NCBI RefSeq assembly: GCF_001931685.1
Contig: NZ_MOOY01000001.1
Span: forward strand, 186,001-250,000
Source of the DNA: Pararhizobium arenae
Lineage (GTDB): Bacteria; Pseudomonadota; Alphaproteobacteria; Rhizobiales; Rhizobiaceae
DNA length: 64,000 nt
Reading direction: 5' to 3'
Positions 18,484 to 28,860 of the stretch are shown here, piece after piece. A program made the position numbers and the translations under genes. Numbering within the stretch: the stretch's first letter is position 1; each line of letters opens with the position of its first letter. The notes beneath the pieces were generated by a model. That model was not told where the DNA came from. It saw only the letters and a program-made list of their open reading frames with translations, and searched no databases.

Positions 18484-19380
18484 ATGATTGCAGCCCCCCG
18501 CAGTGCGCGTCTTCTCGACCATCTGGTTTTGCCGGTGAGCGAGCTTTCGACGGCAAGGCGCCGCTATGAGCAGCTAGGTTTTACGGTGGCTGACGATGCG
18601 CTGCATCCGTTTGGCACTGAAAATGCCTGCGTGTTTCTTGCCGACAAGACCTATCTGGAGCCGCTGGCAATCGCCAGCCGCGAGGACTGCGAAGCCTCGG
18701 CAATCGGGGGCAATGTTTTTGTCGCCCGCGACCAGGCCTATCGTTTCCGCCGCGGTCAGGATGGCTTTTCGGCTATCGTGCTTTCCACCGACGACGCTGC
18801 CGGCGATCATGCGCGCTTCGTCGAAAAGGGCATCTCCGGCGGCAAGACGCTGGATTTCTCCCGCGCGATGACATTGCCGGATGGCTCGCAGGCCGAGGCA
18901 AGTTTCCGCCTCGCCTTTGCCGCCGATCTTCGGTCGCCCGATTTCTTCCTTTTCGCCTGCCAGCGCCTGAAGGCGCTGCCGGCAGATCGGACCGCTCTTG
19001 AAACCCACGCCAATGGCGTCACGGGTATGCGGGAAGTCGTGCTGTCGGAACCGAACCCGACGGATTTTCAGTATCTGCTGCAGGAAGCGGTCGATGAGCG
19101 CGAAGTCACCGCCCATTCCTTTGGCATGGATATCGAAACTCGCAATGTGAAGATTTCGGTGCTCAATCCGGCCGGCATGAGCGGCTTCTTCGACAAGCGC
19201 ACACCATCCCATTCGCGTGGGCTTCGCGGTCGCGCCGTGGTGTTCACGGTGAGCAATCTTGCTGCCACCGAAAATCTTCTTATCCGCAATGCGGTTGAAT
19301 TTATCAGAAAAGGCGAGCGCCTTATTGTCCCGGAAGCGCCGGGGCAGGGCCTGCTTTTCGTATTTGGAGAAAAGTCATGA
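18484..19380 (+). CDS. VOC/glyoxalase-like domain protein
   Basis: 298 residues related to the glyoxalase_3/VOC superfamily: N-terminal [26 protein letters not shown] is the typical first beta-alpha-beta unit with a metal-ligand-like His, and a second repeat begins in the region [21 protein letters not shown]. Members bind divalent metals and act as dioxygenases, isomerases or lyases; the substrate here is unknown. ATG 18484 has agga at good distance; ATG 18469 is possible. Its stop overlaps the kdsA start (ATGA), so the two are translationally coupled. Confidence 0.8.
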   Translation: MIAAPRSARLLDHLVLPVSELSTARRRYEQLGFTVADDALHPFGTENACVFLADKTYLEPLAIASREDCEASAIGGNVFVARDQAYRFRRGQDGFSAIVLSTDDAAGDHARFVEKGISGGKTLDFSRAMTLPDGSQAEASFRLAFAADLRSPDFFLFACQRLKALPADRTALETHANGVTGMREVVLSEPNPTDFQYLLQEAVDEREVTAHSFGMDIETRNVKISVLNPAGMSGFFDKRTPSHSRGLRGRAVVFTVSNLAATENLLIRNAVEFIRKGERLIVPEAPGQGLLFVFGEKS

Positions 19381-20216
19381 AGACGAATGCAGACGTCGTT
19401 GTCGGCGAAGGCAAAAAGCAGGTTACCTTTTCCAACAGCAAGCGCCTGTCGCTGATCGCCGGCCCCTGCCAGATGGAAAGCCGCGATCATGCCTTCATGA
19501 TCGCCGGTACCATGGTCGAGCTCTGCGAGAAGCTCGGCATCGGCCTCGTCTACAAGTCGTCCTTCGACAAGGCCAACCGCACCTCGCTCTCCGGCAAGCG
19601 CGGCATCGGCCTCGACAAGGCGATGGAAATCTTCGCCGATCTGAAGAAGGAGTACGGCTTCCCCGTCCTGACGGACATCCACACGGAAGAACAGTGCGGC
19701 CTCGTCGCCCCGACCGTCGATATCCTGCAGATCCCGGCCTTCCTCTGCCGCCAGACGGACCTGTTGATCGCAGCCGCCAAGACCGGCCGCACGGTCAACG
19801 TCAAGAAGGGCCAGTTCCTGGCGCCTTGGGACATGAAGAACGTGCTCGCCAAGTTCACCGAAAGCGGCAACCCGAATGTCCTGCTCTGCGAGCGCGGCGC
19901 GTCCTTCGGTTACAACACGCTGGTTTCCGACATGCGCTCGCTGCCGATCATGGCAGGCCTCGGCGCGCCGGTCGTGTTCGATGCCACCCATTCGGTGCAG
20001 CAGCCGGGCGGGCAGGGCGGTTCTTCCGGCGGCCAGCGCGAGTTTGTCGAGACGCTGGCGCGTGCAGCCGTTGCCGTCGGCGTTTCCGGCGTCTTCATCG
20101 AGACCCATGAAGACCCGGACAATGCGCCGTCCGACGGCCCGAACATGGTTTACCTCAAGGACATGCCGCGCCTCCTCGAAACGCTGCTCGCCTTCGACGC
20201 CGTTTCCAAGCGTTGA
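19377..20216 (+). CDS. kdsA: 3-deoxy-D-manno-octulosonate 8-phosphate synthase
   Basis: 279 residues, the normal length. It condenses phosphoenolpyruvate with arabinose 5-phosphate to Kdo-8-phosphate for lipopolysaccharide core synthesis. Family motifs: [29 protein letters not shown], the PEP-binding [12 protein letters not shown], and [14 protein letters not shown]. The residue context after the KANRTS motif does not by itself settle metal dependence. It overlaps the VOC gene and is followed by a 9-bp hairpin before eno. Confidence 0.96.
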   Translation: MKTNADVVVGEGKKQVTFSNSKRLSLIAGPCQMESRDHAFMIAGTMVELCEKLGIGLVYKSSFDKANRTSLSGKRGIGLDKAMEIFADLKKEYGFPVLTDIHTEEQCGLVAPTVDILQIPAFLCRQTDLLIAAAKTGRTVNVKKGQFLAPWDMKNVLAKFTESGNPNVLLCERGASFGYNTLVSDMRSLPIMAGLGAPVVFDATHSVQQPGGQGGSSGGQREFVETLARAAVAVGVSGVFIETHEDPDNAPSDGPNMVYLKDMPRLLETLLAFDAVSKR

Positions 20217-21617
<1,401 letters not shown>

Positions 21618-21642
21618 TACGCCCGCTGGTCCCAAACCAGAA

Positions 21643-21675
21643 ACCCGCGTCCTTCACATGGCGCGGGTTTTTTCA
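21643..21675 (+). terminator. Intrinsic terminator after eno
   Basis: An 8-bp stem (aacccgcg at 21643-21650, cgcgggtt at 21663-21670) with a 12-base loop and a run of six T residues, 25 bases after the enolase stop. Confidence 0.85.
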
Positions 21676-21751
21676 TGCTCCCCGTTATGGTCAACGGTCG
21701 GTTAATCAATCGGCGCTATCGTCTGCCTGTATTGCGTACAGGGCATGAGCG

Positions 21752-22060
21752 ATGTGGACCAAACATCATAAGAAGCGGAAGCTGGGGCGGTTTGTGATGC
21801 CGCTCATCACGGTCGCTTTTCTTTCCTACTTCGGCTATCATTCCGTTCACGGCGACTACGGCCTGAAGGCGACCGAGAAATTCGATCGCCAGCGCATCGA
21901 GCGCCAGGCACGTCTCGACGAGTTGACGGAGAAGCGTCAGATTCTTGAAAAGGAAGTGGCGTTGTTGAGTGACGGATCGCTGGAACGGGATATGCTCGAC
22001 GAGAAAGCGCGTTTCGGGCTGAATATGTCGCGCGCCGATGAAATCGTGATCTTTCACTGA
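21752..22060 (+). CDS. ftsB: Cell division protein FtsB / septum formation initiator
   Basis: 102 residues of the FtsB/DivIC family: a basic N-terminus, one membrane helix (FVMPLITVAFLSYFGYHSV), a periplasmic coiled coil (RQRIERQARLDELTEKRQIL) and the conserved DMLDEKARFGLNMSRADEIV close. In the family it bridges FtsL and FtsQ in the divisome. Placement between eno and pdhA is typical of alphaproteobacteria. Confidence 0.9.
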   Translation: MWTKHHKKRKLGRFVMPLITVAFLSYFGYHSVHGDYGLKATEKFDRQRIERQARLDELTEKRQILEKEVALLSDGSLERDMLDEKARFGLNMSRADEIVIFH

Positions 22061-22068
22061 TTGCCTTG

Positions 22069-22132
22069 ATTAACCTGAAATAAGTTAATCGAAAAAATGA
22101 CATAAATTTCATGTACTTGTATAGAATACAAG
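22069..22132 (+). promoter_or_regulatory. Inverted repeats in the pdhA promoter region
   Basis: Two perfect inverted repeats lie in the AT-rich gap between ftsB and pdhA: attaac/gttaat (22069-22074 and 22084-22089, 9-base spacer) and cttgtat/atacaag (22116-22122 and 22126-22132, 3-base spacer). Their symmetry and position fit operator sites for dimeric regulators; the binding protein is unknown. Confidence 0.45.
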
Positions 22133-22169
22133 CCATGCAAATATAGCATTGCTGTTGGGTCGTTCTTTG

Positions 22170-22205
22170 CCTATGGTGTCGTCAAAAGGCTAACCATAGG
22201 GAGGA
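22170..22205 (+). promoter_or_regulatory. Leader hairpin overlapping the pdhA ribosome site
   Basis: A perfect 8-bp inverted repeat (cctatggt at 22170-22177, accatagg at 22193-22200) ends where the pdhA Shine-Dalgarno (agggagg) begins, so folding would partly cover the ribosome site. A role in translational control is inferred. Confidence 0.45.
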
Positions 22206-22209
22206 TCGT

Positions 22210-23256
22210 ATGGCTCCGCGAAAAACCGCGTCCGTATCCAGCCGCAAGACGTCGGCAAAGCCCGCCAAGAAGGATTTCACCGCAGGAACGATTGCCGAAT
22301 TTGATCGCGAGAGCGATCTGAAGGCCTATCGCGAAATGCTGCTGATCCGTCGATTCGAGGAAAAAGCCGGCCAGCTCTACGGCATGGGCTTCATCGGCGG
22401 TTTCTGTCACCTTTACATCGGCCAGGAAGCTGTCGTCGTCGGCATGCAGATGGCGCTGAAGGAAGGCGATCAGGTCATCACCGCCTATCGCGATCACGGC
22501 CACATGCTGGCTTGCGGCATGAGCGCCCGTGGCGTCATGGCCGAGCTCACCGGTCGTCGCAGCGGTCTTTCCCGAGGGAAAGGCGGCTCGATGCACATGT
22601 TCTCCAAGGAAAAGCACTTTTACGGCGGCCACGGCATCGTCGGTGCCCAGGTTTCGCTCGGAACCGGCCTTGCCTTTGCCAACAGGTACCGCGGCAACGA
22701 CAATGTCTCGCTTGCCTATTTCGGCGATGGCGCGGCCAACCAGGGTCAGGTCTACGAGAGCTTCAACATGGCCGCTCTCTGGAAGCTGCCGGTGATCTAC
22801 ATCGTCGAAAACAACCGCTACGCCATGGGTACCTCGGTCTCGCGCGCCTCGGCCGGTCATGACTTCTCGCAGCGCGGCGTGGCACTCGGTATTCCGGGCT
22901 TCCAGGTCGACGGCATGGACGTTCGCGCCGTCAAGGCGGCGGGCGATGAGGCTGTTGCCCATTGCCGTGCCGGCAACGGTCCGATCATCCTCGAGATGCA
23001 GACCTATCGTTATCGCGGCCACTCCATGTCCGACCCGGCGAAGTATCGCTCCAAGGACGAAGTGCAGAAAATGCGGTCGGAACACGATCCGATCGAGCAG
23101 GTGAAGGCACGCCTCCTTGAGAAGGGCTGGGCCAGCGAAGACGAACTCAAGGCCATCGACAAGGATGTCCGCGACATCGTTGCCGACAGCGCCGATTTCG
23201 CCCAGGCCGATCCGGAGCCGGATGTATCCGAGCTCTACACCGATATTCTGCTTTAA
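22210..23256 (+). CDS. pdhA: Pyruvate dehydrogenase E1 subunit alpha
   Basis: 348 residues. A basic Ser/Lys-rich N-terminus is followed by the E1-alpha fold: MLLIRRFEEKAGQLYGMGFI, YRDHGHML, and the thiamine-diphosphate motif starting GDGAANQGQVYESFNMA and closing with IVENNRYAMG. YRYRGHSMSDPAKYRSK is the phosphorylation-loop region of the family. It works as an alpha2beta2 heterotetramer with the next gene product. Strong ribosome site agggagg. First gene of pdhABC, 21 bases before pdhB. Confidence 0.96.
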   Translation: MAPRKTASVSSRKTSAKPAKKDFTAGTIAEFDRESDLKAYREMLLIRRFEEKAGQLYGMGFIGGFCHLYIGQEAVVVGMQMALKEGDQVITAYRDHGHMLACGMSARGVMAELTGRRSGLSRGKGGSMHMFSKEKHFYGGHGIVGAQVSLGTGLAFANRYRGNDNVSLAYFGDGAANQGQVYESFNMAALWKLPVIYIVENNRYAMGTSVSRASAGHDFSQRGVALGIPGFQVDGMDVRAVKAAGDEAVAHCRAGNGPIILEMQTYRYRGHSMSDPAKYRSKDEVQKMRSEHDPIEQVKARLLEKGWASEDELKAIDKDVRDIVADSADFAQADPEPDVSELYTDILL

Positions 23257-23277
23257 GACCGGGACGAGGAAAACATC

Positions 23278-24699
23278 ATGCCTATCGAAATCCTGATGCC
23301 CGCTCTGTCGCCGACGATGGAAGAAGGCACGCTCAGCAAGTGGCTGAAAAACGAGGGCGACAAGGTCGCCTCCGGCGACGTGATCGCCGAAATCGAAACC
23401 GACAAGGCGACCATGGAAGTGGAAGCCGTGGATGAAGGCACTATCGGCAAGATCCTGATCGCCGCCGGCACCGAGAACGTCAAGGTCAACACCGCCATCG
23501 CCGTTCTCCTGCAGGACGGCGAAAGCGCCAGCGACGTTGGTTCCGCGAAGCCTGCAGCGCCGAAGGCAGACGCTGACACCCCGACCGCGGCCGCCAACGA
23601 TGCCGGTGGCAAAGCCCGCGAGTCGTCCGAGGAGCCGACGGCCAAGGCTGACAGCAAGGTTCCGGCCCAGCCGAAGGTCGACGTCGCTTCCGACCCGGAT
23701 ATTCCGGCCGGCACCGAAATGGTCTCGACCACCGTGCGCGAAGCCCTTCGCGACGCGATGGCCGAAGAAATGCGCCGCAGCGAAGACGTCTTCGTCATGG
23801 GCGAGGAAGTTGCCGAATACCAGGGCGCCTACAAGATCACGCAAGGCCTGCTGCAGGAGTTCGGTCCGCGTCGTGTCGTCGATACCCCGATCACCGAACA
23901 TGGCTTCGCCGGCGTTGGCGTCGGTGCTGCGATGACGGGTCTGCGTCCGATCGTCGAGTTCATGACCTTCAACTTCGCCATGCAGGCGATCGACCACATC
24001 ATCAACTCGGCCGCCAAGACGCTCTATATGTCGGGCGGCCAGATGGGTGCGCCGATGGTGTTCCGTGGCCCGTCGGGCGCTGCCGCCCGCGTCGGCGCGC
24101 AGCACTCGCAGTGCTATGCCGCCTGGTACAGCCACATCCCGGGCCTCAAGGTCATCATGCCTTACACGGCAGCGGACGCGAAGGGACTGTTGAAGGCTGC
24201 TATCCGTGACCCGAACCCGGTCATCTTCCTTGAAAACGAAATCCTCTACGGTCACTCCTTCGACGTGCCGAAGATGGATGATTTCGTCCTGCCGATCGGC
24301 AAGGCGCGCATTCACAAGGTCGGCAAGGACGCCACTATCGTTTCCTTCGGCATCGGCATGACCTACGCGGTCAAGGCTGCCGCTGAACTGGAGAAGGAAG
24401 GCATAGACGTCGAGATTATCGATCTGCGTACGCTGCGTCCGATGGACCTGCCGACCGTCATCGAGTCTGTCAAGAAGACCGGCCGTCTCGTCACCGTCGA
24501 GGAAGGCTTCCCGCAGTCCTCCGTCGGCACCGAAATTGCCACCCGCGTCATGCAGCAGGCCTTCGATTACCTCGATGCGCCGATCCTGACGATCGCCGGC
24601 AAGGACGTTCCGATGCCCTATGCGGCAAACCTTGAGAAACTGGCCCTGCCGAATGTCGGCGAAGTCGTCCAGGCGGTGAAAGCCGTCTGCTACAAGTAA
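23278..24699 (+). CDS. pdhB: Pyruvate dehydrogenase E1 subunit beta with lipoyl domain
   Basis: 473 residues. Unusually for E1-beta outside alphaproteobacteria, residues 1-80 form a lipoyl domain ([20 protein letters not shown] and the lipoylated Lys in [17 protein letters not shown]), linked by an Ala/Lys/Asp-rich flexible segment to the transketolase-like E1-beta domain from about residue 145 ([40 protein letters not shown]). The lipoyl domain probably visits E1 and E3 sites like that of E2. It lies 15 bases before pdhC. Confidence 0.96.
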   Translation: MPIEILMPALSPTMEEGTLSKWLKNEGDKVASGDVIAEIETDKATMEVEAVDEGTIGKILIAAGTENVKVNTAIAVLLQDGESASDVGSAKPAAPKADADTPTAAANDAGGKARESSEEPTAKADSKVPAQPKVDVASDPDIPAGTEMVSTTVREALRDAMAEEMRRSEDVFVMGEEVAEYQGAYKITQGLLQEFGPRRVVDTPITEHGFAGVGVGAAMTGLRPIVEFMTFNFAMQAIDHIINSAAKTLYMSGGQMGAPMVFRGPSGAAARVGAQHSQCYAAWYSHIPGLKVIMPYTAADAKGLLKAAIRDPNPVIFLENEILYGHSFDVPKMDDFVLPIGKARIHKVGKDATIVSFGIGMTYAVKAAAELEKEGIDVEIIDLRTLRPMDLPTVIESVKKTGRLVTVEEGFPQSSVGTEIATRVMQQAFDYLDAPILTIAGKDVPMPYAANLEKLALPNVGEVVQAVKAVCYK

Positions 24700-24714
24700 G
24701 GGAAGGGTGAAGAG

Positions 24715-26076
24715 ATGCCTATCAACATCACCATGCCAGCCCTTTCGCCGACCATGGAAGAGGGCAATCTTTCCAAGTGGCTCGTCAAGGAAGGCGACAA
24801 GGTCGCCCCTGGTGACGTGATCGCCGAGATCGAGACTGACAAGGCGACGATGGAAGTCGAAGCCGTGGACGAAGGCACCGTAGCCAAGATCGTCGTGCCG
24901 GCTGGTACCGAAGCGGTCAAGGTCAACGCCCTGATCGCGATCCTCGCCGCTGATGGCGAGGATGTATCTGCTGCCGCTTCCGGCGGTGGCGCATCTGCAC
25001 CGAAGGCAGAAGCTAAGGCCGAAGCACCGAAGACTGAGGTTCCGAAGGCGGAAGCTGCCGCTCCGGTCGCCAAGTCTGAAGCTGCTCCTGCGGCTGCCGC
25101 GCCCGCCGCTGCACCGGCCGCCGCTTCCGGGGGCAAGCGCACCTTCTCTTCGCCGCTTGCCCGCCGTCTTGCCAAGGATGCCGGTATCGACATCTCGGCT
25201 GTTGCCGGCTCCGGTCCGCATGGCCGCGTCGTCAAGAAGGACGTGGAAACGGCTGTTGCCGGTGGCGGCGCCAAGCCTGCTGCCGCTCCGGCCGCCGCTG
25301 CTTCGGCACCTTCTGCTGCGCCTGCTCTTGCCAAGGGGCCGTCCGACGAAGCCGTTCTCAAGAACTTCGCCGAAGGCTCCTACGAACTCGTGCCGCATGA
25401 CGGCATGCGCAAGACGATTGCGAAGCGTTTGCAGGAATCCAAGCAGACGATCCCGCACTTCTACGTGTCGGTCGATTGCGAACTCGACGCGCTGCTTGCG
25501 CTTCGCGCCCAGCTCAATGCTGCCGCACCGGAGAAGGACGGCAAGCCGGCCTACAAGCTTTCGGTCAACGACATGGTGATCAAGGCGCTTGCTCTCGCGC
25601 TGCGGGATGTGCCCGATGCCAACGTCTCCTGGACGGAGGCCAACATGGTCAAGCACAAGCATTCGGATGTCGGCGTTGCCGTCTCGATCCCCGGTGGTCT
25701 CATCACGCCGATCGTCCGCAGTGCCGAACTGAAGAGCCTGTCGGCCATCTCCAACGAGATGAAGGATCTCGGCGCCCGCGCCAAGGGTCGCAAGCTGAAG
25801 CCTGAAGAATATCAGGGTGGCACGACGGCCGTTTCCAACATGGGCATGATGGGCGTGAAAAACTTCGCCGCCGTCGTCAACCCGCCGCATGCGACGATCC
25901 TTGCGATCGGTGCAGGCGAGGAGCGCGTCGTGGTGAAGAAGGGCCAGATGGTTGTTGCAAACGTGATGACAGTCACGCTTTCCACCGACCACCGCGCCGT
26001 CGATGGCGCTCTCGGAGCCGAACTGCTCGGCGCCTTCAAGCGCTACATCGAAAACCCGATGGGCATGCTGGTGTGA
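24715..26076 (+). CDS. pdhC: Dihydrolipoamide acetyltransferase (E2)
   Basis: 453-residue core of the complex. Domain order: one lipoyl domain (residues 1-80, [13 protein letters not shown]), an Ala/Pro/Lys linker, the peripheral-subunit-binding domain ([29 protein letters not shown]), a second Ala-rich linker, and the catalytic acetyltransferase domain ending with the active-site [14 protein letters not shown]. It transfers the acetyl group to CoA. Immediately downstream lies one arm of an inverted repeat and a DUF559 gene, which separate it from lpdA. Confidence 0.96.
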   Translation: MPINITMPALSPTMEEGNLSKWLVKEGDKVAPGDVIAEIETDKATMEVEAVDEGTVAKIVVPAGTEAVKVNALIAILAADGEDVSAAASGGGASAPKAEAKAEAPKTEVPKAEAAAPVAKSEAAPAAAAPAAAPAAASGGKRTFSSPLARRLAKDAGIDISAVAGSGPHGRVVKKDVETAVAGGGAKPAAAPAAAASAPSAAPALAKGPSDEAVLKNFAEGSYELVPHDGMRKTIAKRLQESKQTIPHFYVSVDCELDALLALRAQLNAAAPEKDGKPAYKLSVNDMVIKALALALRDVPDANVSWTEANMVKHKHSDVGVAVSIPGGLITPIVRSAELKSLSAISNEMKDLGARAKGRKLKPEEYQGGTTAVSNMGMMGVKNFAAVVNPPHATILAIGAGEERVVVKKGQMVVANVMTVTLSTDHRAVDGALGAELLGAFKRYIENPMGMLV

Positions 26077-26086
26077 GGCTCCTTTT

Positions 26087-26136
26087 TCCCTCCCCCTTGC
26101 GGGGAGGGTGGACGCGCAGCGGACGGGTGGGGGTGT
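26087..26136 (+). repeat. Left arm of inverted repeat flanking the DUF559 gene
   Basis: Starting 11 bases after the pdhC stop, this G/C-homopolymer-rich arm holds a small hairpin (ccctcccc/ggggaggg) and a gggtgggggtgt end. The same elements occur in inverted orientation at 26540-26580, on the other side of the DUF559 gene. It may also end pdhC transcription. Confidence 0.8.
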
Positions 26137-26160
26137 TTGCGAGGGACGGAGAGGGTAACC

Positions 26161-26598
26161 ATGGTCTGGAATCGTGAAAACCCGAAACCGGCGAGCCGCG
26201 AAGCCAAACGGAATGCGCCACGTCTGCGGCGCTCCCTGACTGACGCGGAACGCCGTCTCTGGACCGCCCTTCGCAAGGAGTTGCCGGAAATGCCGGATAC
26301 GCATTTTCGGCGGCAGATGCCGATTGGACGTTACGTTGCGGATTTCGTTTGTCTCGGGCGCCGTCTCATCATCGAAGTCGATGGCGAGATTCATGCGGAC
26401 CCGGAGCAGAAGAAGCGGGATGTCGAGCGTGATGCCTATCTTCGGGCTGAGAATTTTCGTGTGGTCCGGTTCAGGAACCGAGATGTGATGCTGGATATGA
26501 CGGCGGTGTTGAAAACAATAGCTGTGGAGCTCGATCGATACACCCCCACCCCTGGCCCCTCCCCGCAAGGGGGAGGGGAATATGGAGGCTCTGCATGA
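26161..26598 (+). CDS. DUF559 endonuclease-like protein
   Basis: 145 residues. The core is a PD-(D/E)xK-type nuclease domain like Vsr-related DUF559 proteins: LTDAERRLWTALR, HFRRQMPIGRYVADFVCL (Asp) and RLIIEVDGEIH (Glu-x-Asp), then RDAYLRAENFRVVRFRN. The last 18 or so residues (TPTPGPSPQGGGEYGGSA) are encoded by the right inverted-repeat arm, so the original C-terminus has been replaced by repeat sequence. The gene separates pdhC from lpdA, overlaps the next start (ATGA), and looks like an insertion. Function is unknown; DNA cleavage or repair is inferred from the fold. Confidence 0.8.
   Translation: MVWNRENPKPASREAKRNAPRLRRSLTDAERRLWTALRKELPEMPDTHFRRQMPIGRYVADFVCLGRRLIIEVDGEIHADPEQKKRDVERDAYLRAENFRVVRFRNRDVMLDMTAVLKTIAVELDRYTPTPGPSPQGGGEYGGSA
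26540..26580 (-). repeat. Right arm of inverted repeat flanking the DUF559 gene
   Basis: Inverted partner of 26087-26136, with the order reversed: a cacccccaccc block then a hairpin (cctcccc, gcaag, ggggagg). It is translated as the tail of the DUF559 protein and ends 15 bases before the SGNH gene. Confidence 0.8.
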
Positions 26599-27236
26599 AA
26601 ACAATCCTTTGCTACGGCGACAGCCTGACCTGGGGCTACGATGCAGCCTCCCTCGGCCGGCATGCGCTGGAAGATCGCTGGTCGAGCGTTCTGGCAAAGG
26701 CGCTCGGTCCGGATGTTCAGGTCATCGCCGAAGGTCTGAACGGTCGCACGACGGCCTATGATGATCATCTGGCCGACTGCGACCGCAATGGCGCACGCAT
26801 TCTGCCGACGATCCTGCACAGTCACGATCCGATCGATCTGGTGATCCTGCTGCTTGGCACCAACGACATGAAGCCGGTCATCCATGGTACGGCATTCGGC
26901 GCGGTGCAGGGCATGGAGCGGCTCGTAGAGCTGGTGCGGCATCACGCATGGTCGTTCGATAACGACAGCGCCCCGGAAATTCTGATCGTCGCCCCGCCGG
27001 CGATCCGCGAGACCGCGAATGCGGCTTTCGCCGCCATGTTTGCCGGCTCGTTGGAGCAATCGGCGATGCTGGCTTCGCTTTACGCCGATCTGGCCGATGA
27101 GAAGGGCTGCGGCTTCTTCGATGCCGGCTCCGTTGCTGAAACCACGCCGCTCGACGGCATTCATCTCGATGCGGAAAATACCCGTGCGATCGGACGCGGC
27201 CTCGAGCCGATCGTCCGAATGATGCTCGGGCTTTGA
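26595..27236 (+). CDS. SGNH/GDSL-family esterase
   Basis: 213 residues of the SGNH hydrolase fold: block I CYGDSLTWGYDA with the nucleophile Ser, block II Gly in GLNGRTTAYDD, block III LLLGTNDMKP with the oxyanion Asn, and block V DGIHLDAENTRAIG with the catalytic Asp and His. No signal peptide, so cytoplasmic. It resembles arylesterase-type GDSL enzymes; the natural substrate is unknown. The ATG overlaps the DUF559 stop. It lies 67 bases before lpdA. Confidence 0.88.
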   Translation: MKTILCYGDSLTWGYDAASLGRHALEDRWSSVLAKALGPDVQVIAEGLNGRTTAYDDHLADCDRNGARILPTILHSHDPIDLVILLLGTNDMKPVIHGTAFGAVQGMERLVELVRHHAWSFDNDSAPEILIVAPPAIRETANAAFAAMFAGSLEQSAMLASLYADLADEKGCGFFDAGSVAETTPLDGIHLDAENTRAIGRGLEPIVRMMLGL

Positions 27237-27303
27237 GAACAAGACGCGACGTGGCTTTGCCCGCGCGCCCAAGAACACGCCAAGAACAAAGGCAGGAAAC
27301 ACC

Positions 27304-28749
27304 ATGGCTGAGAATTACGACGTCATCATCATCGGTTCCGGTCCCGGCGGCTACATCGCGGCCATCCGTGCAGCCCAGCTCGGCCTCAAGGTCGCTTGCG
27401 TCGAGCGCGAGCATCTGGCCGGCATCTGCTCCAACTGGGGTTGCATCCCGACCAAGGCGCTGCTGCGCTCCGCCGACGTGCTGCACAGCGCCCAGCATGC
27501 CAAAAACTACGGCCTGACGCTGGAAGGCACGATCACGCCGGACCTGAAGGCCATCGTCGCCCGCTCGCGCGGCATTGCCGAGCGCATGAACGGCGGCGTC
27601 GGCTTCCTGTTCAAGAAGAACAAGGTCGATATCATCTGGGGCGAAGCCAAGCTCACCAAGCCGGGCGAGATCGTCGTGTCCAAGACCACGAAGCCGGCCG
27701 TCCAGCCCCAGGCGCCGCTGCCGAAGAACGCCAAGGGCGAGGGCACTTACACTGCCAAGCACATCATCATCGCGACCGGCGCCCGCCCGCGCGCGCTGCC
27801 GGGCATCGAGCCGGACGGCAAGCTGATCTGGACCTATTTCGAGGCGATGAAGCCCGAGGAAATGCCGAAATCGCTGCTGGTCATGGGCTCTGGCGCGATC
27901 GGCATCGAGTTTGCCTCGTTCTACCGCACGATGGGCGTCGATGTGACGGTCGTCGAAGTGATGAAGACCGTGATGCCGGTCGAGGATGCCGAGATTTCCG
28001 CCTTCGCCAAGAAGCAGTTCGACAAGCAGGGCATGAAGATCATCCTCGAAGCCAAGGTGACGAAGGTCGAGAAATCAGCAAACTCGATCACCGCCCATGT
28101 CGAGAAGAAGGACGGCACGGTCGAGAAGATCACCGCCGACCGGATGATTTCGGCTGTCGGCGTACAGGGCAATATAGAAAATCTTGGCCTGGAAACGCTC
28201 GGCATCAAAACAGACCGCGGCTGCATCGTCATCGACGGCTATGGCAAGACCAATGTGCCCGGTATCTATGCGATCGGTGATGTCGCCGGCCCGCCGATGC
28301 TCGCCCACAAGGCCGAGCATGAGGCCGTCATCTGCGTCGAGAAGATCGCCGGCCTGCCGAATGTGCATCCAATGGACAAGCTGAAGATCCCGGGCTGCAC
28401 CTATTGCAACCCTCAGGTCGCCTCGGTTGGTCTGACGGAAGCAAAGGCCAAGGAACAGGGCCGCGATATCCGCGTGGGGCGCTTCCCCTTCGTCGCCAAC
28501 GGCAAGGCGATCGCGCTCGGCGAAGACCAGGGCATGGTCAAGACCATCTTCGACAAGAAGACAGGTGAACTTCTGGGCGCGCATCTGGTCGGTGCCGAAG
28601 TCACCGAACTGATCCAGGGCTTTGTCGTCGCCATGAACCTTGAAACGACCGAGGAAGACCTGATGCACACGATCTTCCCGCACCCGACGATTTCCGAGAC
28701 GATGAAGGAAAGCGTTCTGGATGCCTATGGACGTGCACTGAACGCTTGA
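27304..28749 (+). CDS. lpdA: Dihydrolipoyl dehydrogenase (E3)
   Basis: 481-residue flavoprotein that reoxidises the lipoyl groups of E2 and passes electrons to NAD. FAD motif VIIIGSGPGGYIAAIRAAQLG, redox disulfide in GICSNWGCIPTKALL (Cys-x4-Cys), NAD motif VMGSGAIGIEFASFYRTMG, FAD-binding YAIGDVAGPPMLAHKAEHE, and the active-site His-Glu in HPTISETMKES. Given its neighbours it is the E3 of pyruvate dehydrogenase. Ribosome site agga. An alternative-hairpin region follows before lipA. Confidence 0.96.
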   Translation: MAENYDVIIIGSGPGGYIAAIRAAQLGLKVACVEREHLAGICSNWGCIPTKALLRSADVLHSAQHAKNYGLTLEGTITPDLKAIVARSRGIAERMNGGVGFLFKKNKVDIIWGEAKLTKPGEIVVSKTTKPAVQPQAPLPKNAKGEGTYTAKHIIIATGARPRALPGIEPDGKLIWTYFEAMKPEEMPKSLLVMGSGAIGIEFASFYRTMGVDVTVVEVMKTVMPVEDAEISAFAKKQFDKQGMKIILEAKVTKVEKSANSITAHVEKKDGTVEKITADRMISAVGVQGNIENLGLETLGIKTDRGCIVIDGYGKTNVPGIYAIGDVAGPPMLAHKAEHEAVICVEKIAGLPNVHPMDKLKIPGCTYCNPQVASVGLTEAKAKEQGRDIRVGRFPFVANGKAIALGEDQGMVKTIFDKKTGELLGAHLVGAEVTELIQGFVVAMNLETTEEDLMHTIFPHPTISETMKESVLDAYGRALNA

Positions 28750-28758
28750 TTGTGTTAG

Positions 28759-28814
28759 GGCTCGCCTCCATGTCTAAAATGGGCAAATGAAGGCGAGCCG
28801 CATTTTTCGGCTCG
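28759..28814 (+). promoter_or_regulatory. Competing hairpins between lpdA and lipA
   Basis: Three complementary arms: ggctcgcct (28759-28767), aggcgagcc (28791-28799) and cggctcg (28808-28814). The middle arm can pair with either neighbour, and a five-T run lies at 28803-28807. This could be an lpdA terminator, or an attenuator-like switch ahead of lipA. Confidence 0.45.
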
Positions 28815-28860
28815 AACGGGCGCGCTTTGCGATGCGTCTGAAGGAAAGCGAAATCCAAAG

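Noticed and set aside
22171-26697. A 1508-codon open frame on the minus strand across pdhA-pdhB-pdhC and the DUF559 gene
   Set aside because: It is fully antisense to four well-supported genes, its translation is low-complexity and His/Arg/Asp-rich with no domain, and it follows from the codon bias of high-GC alphaproteobacterial genes.
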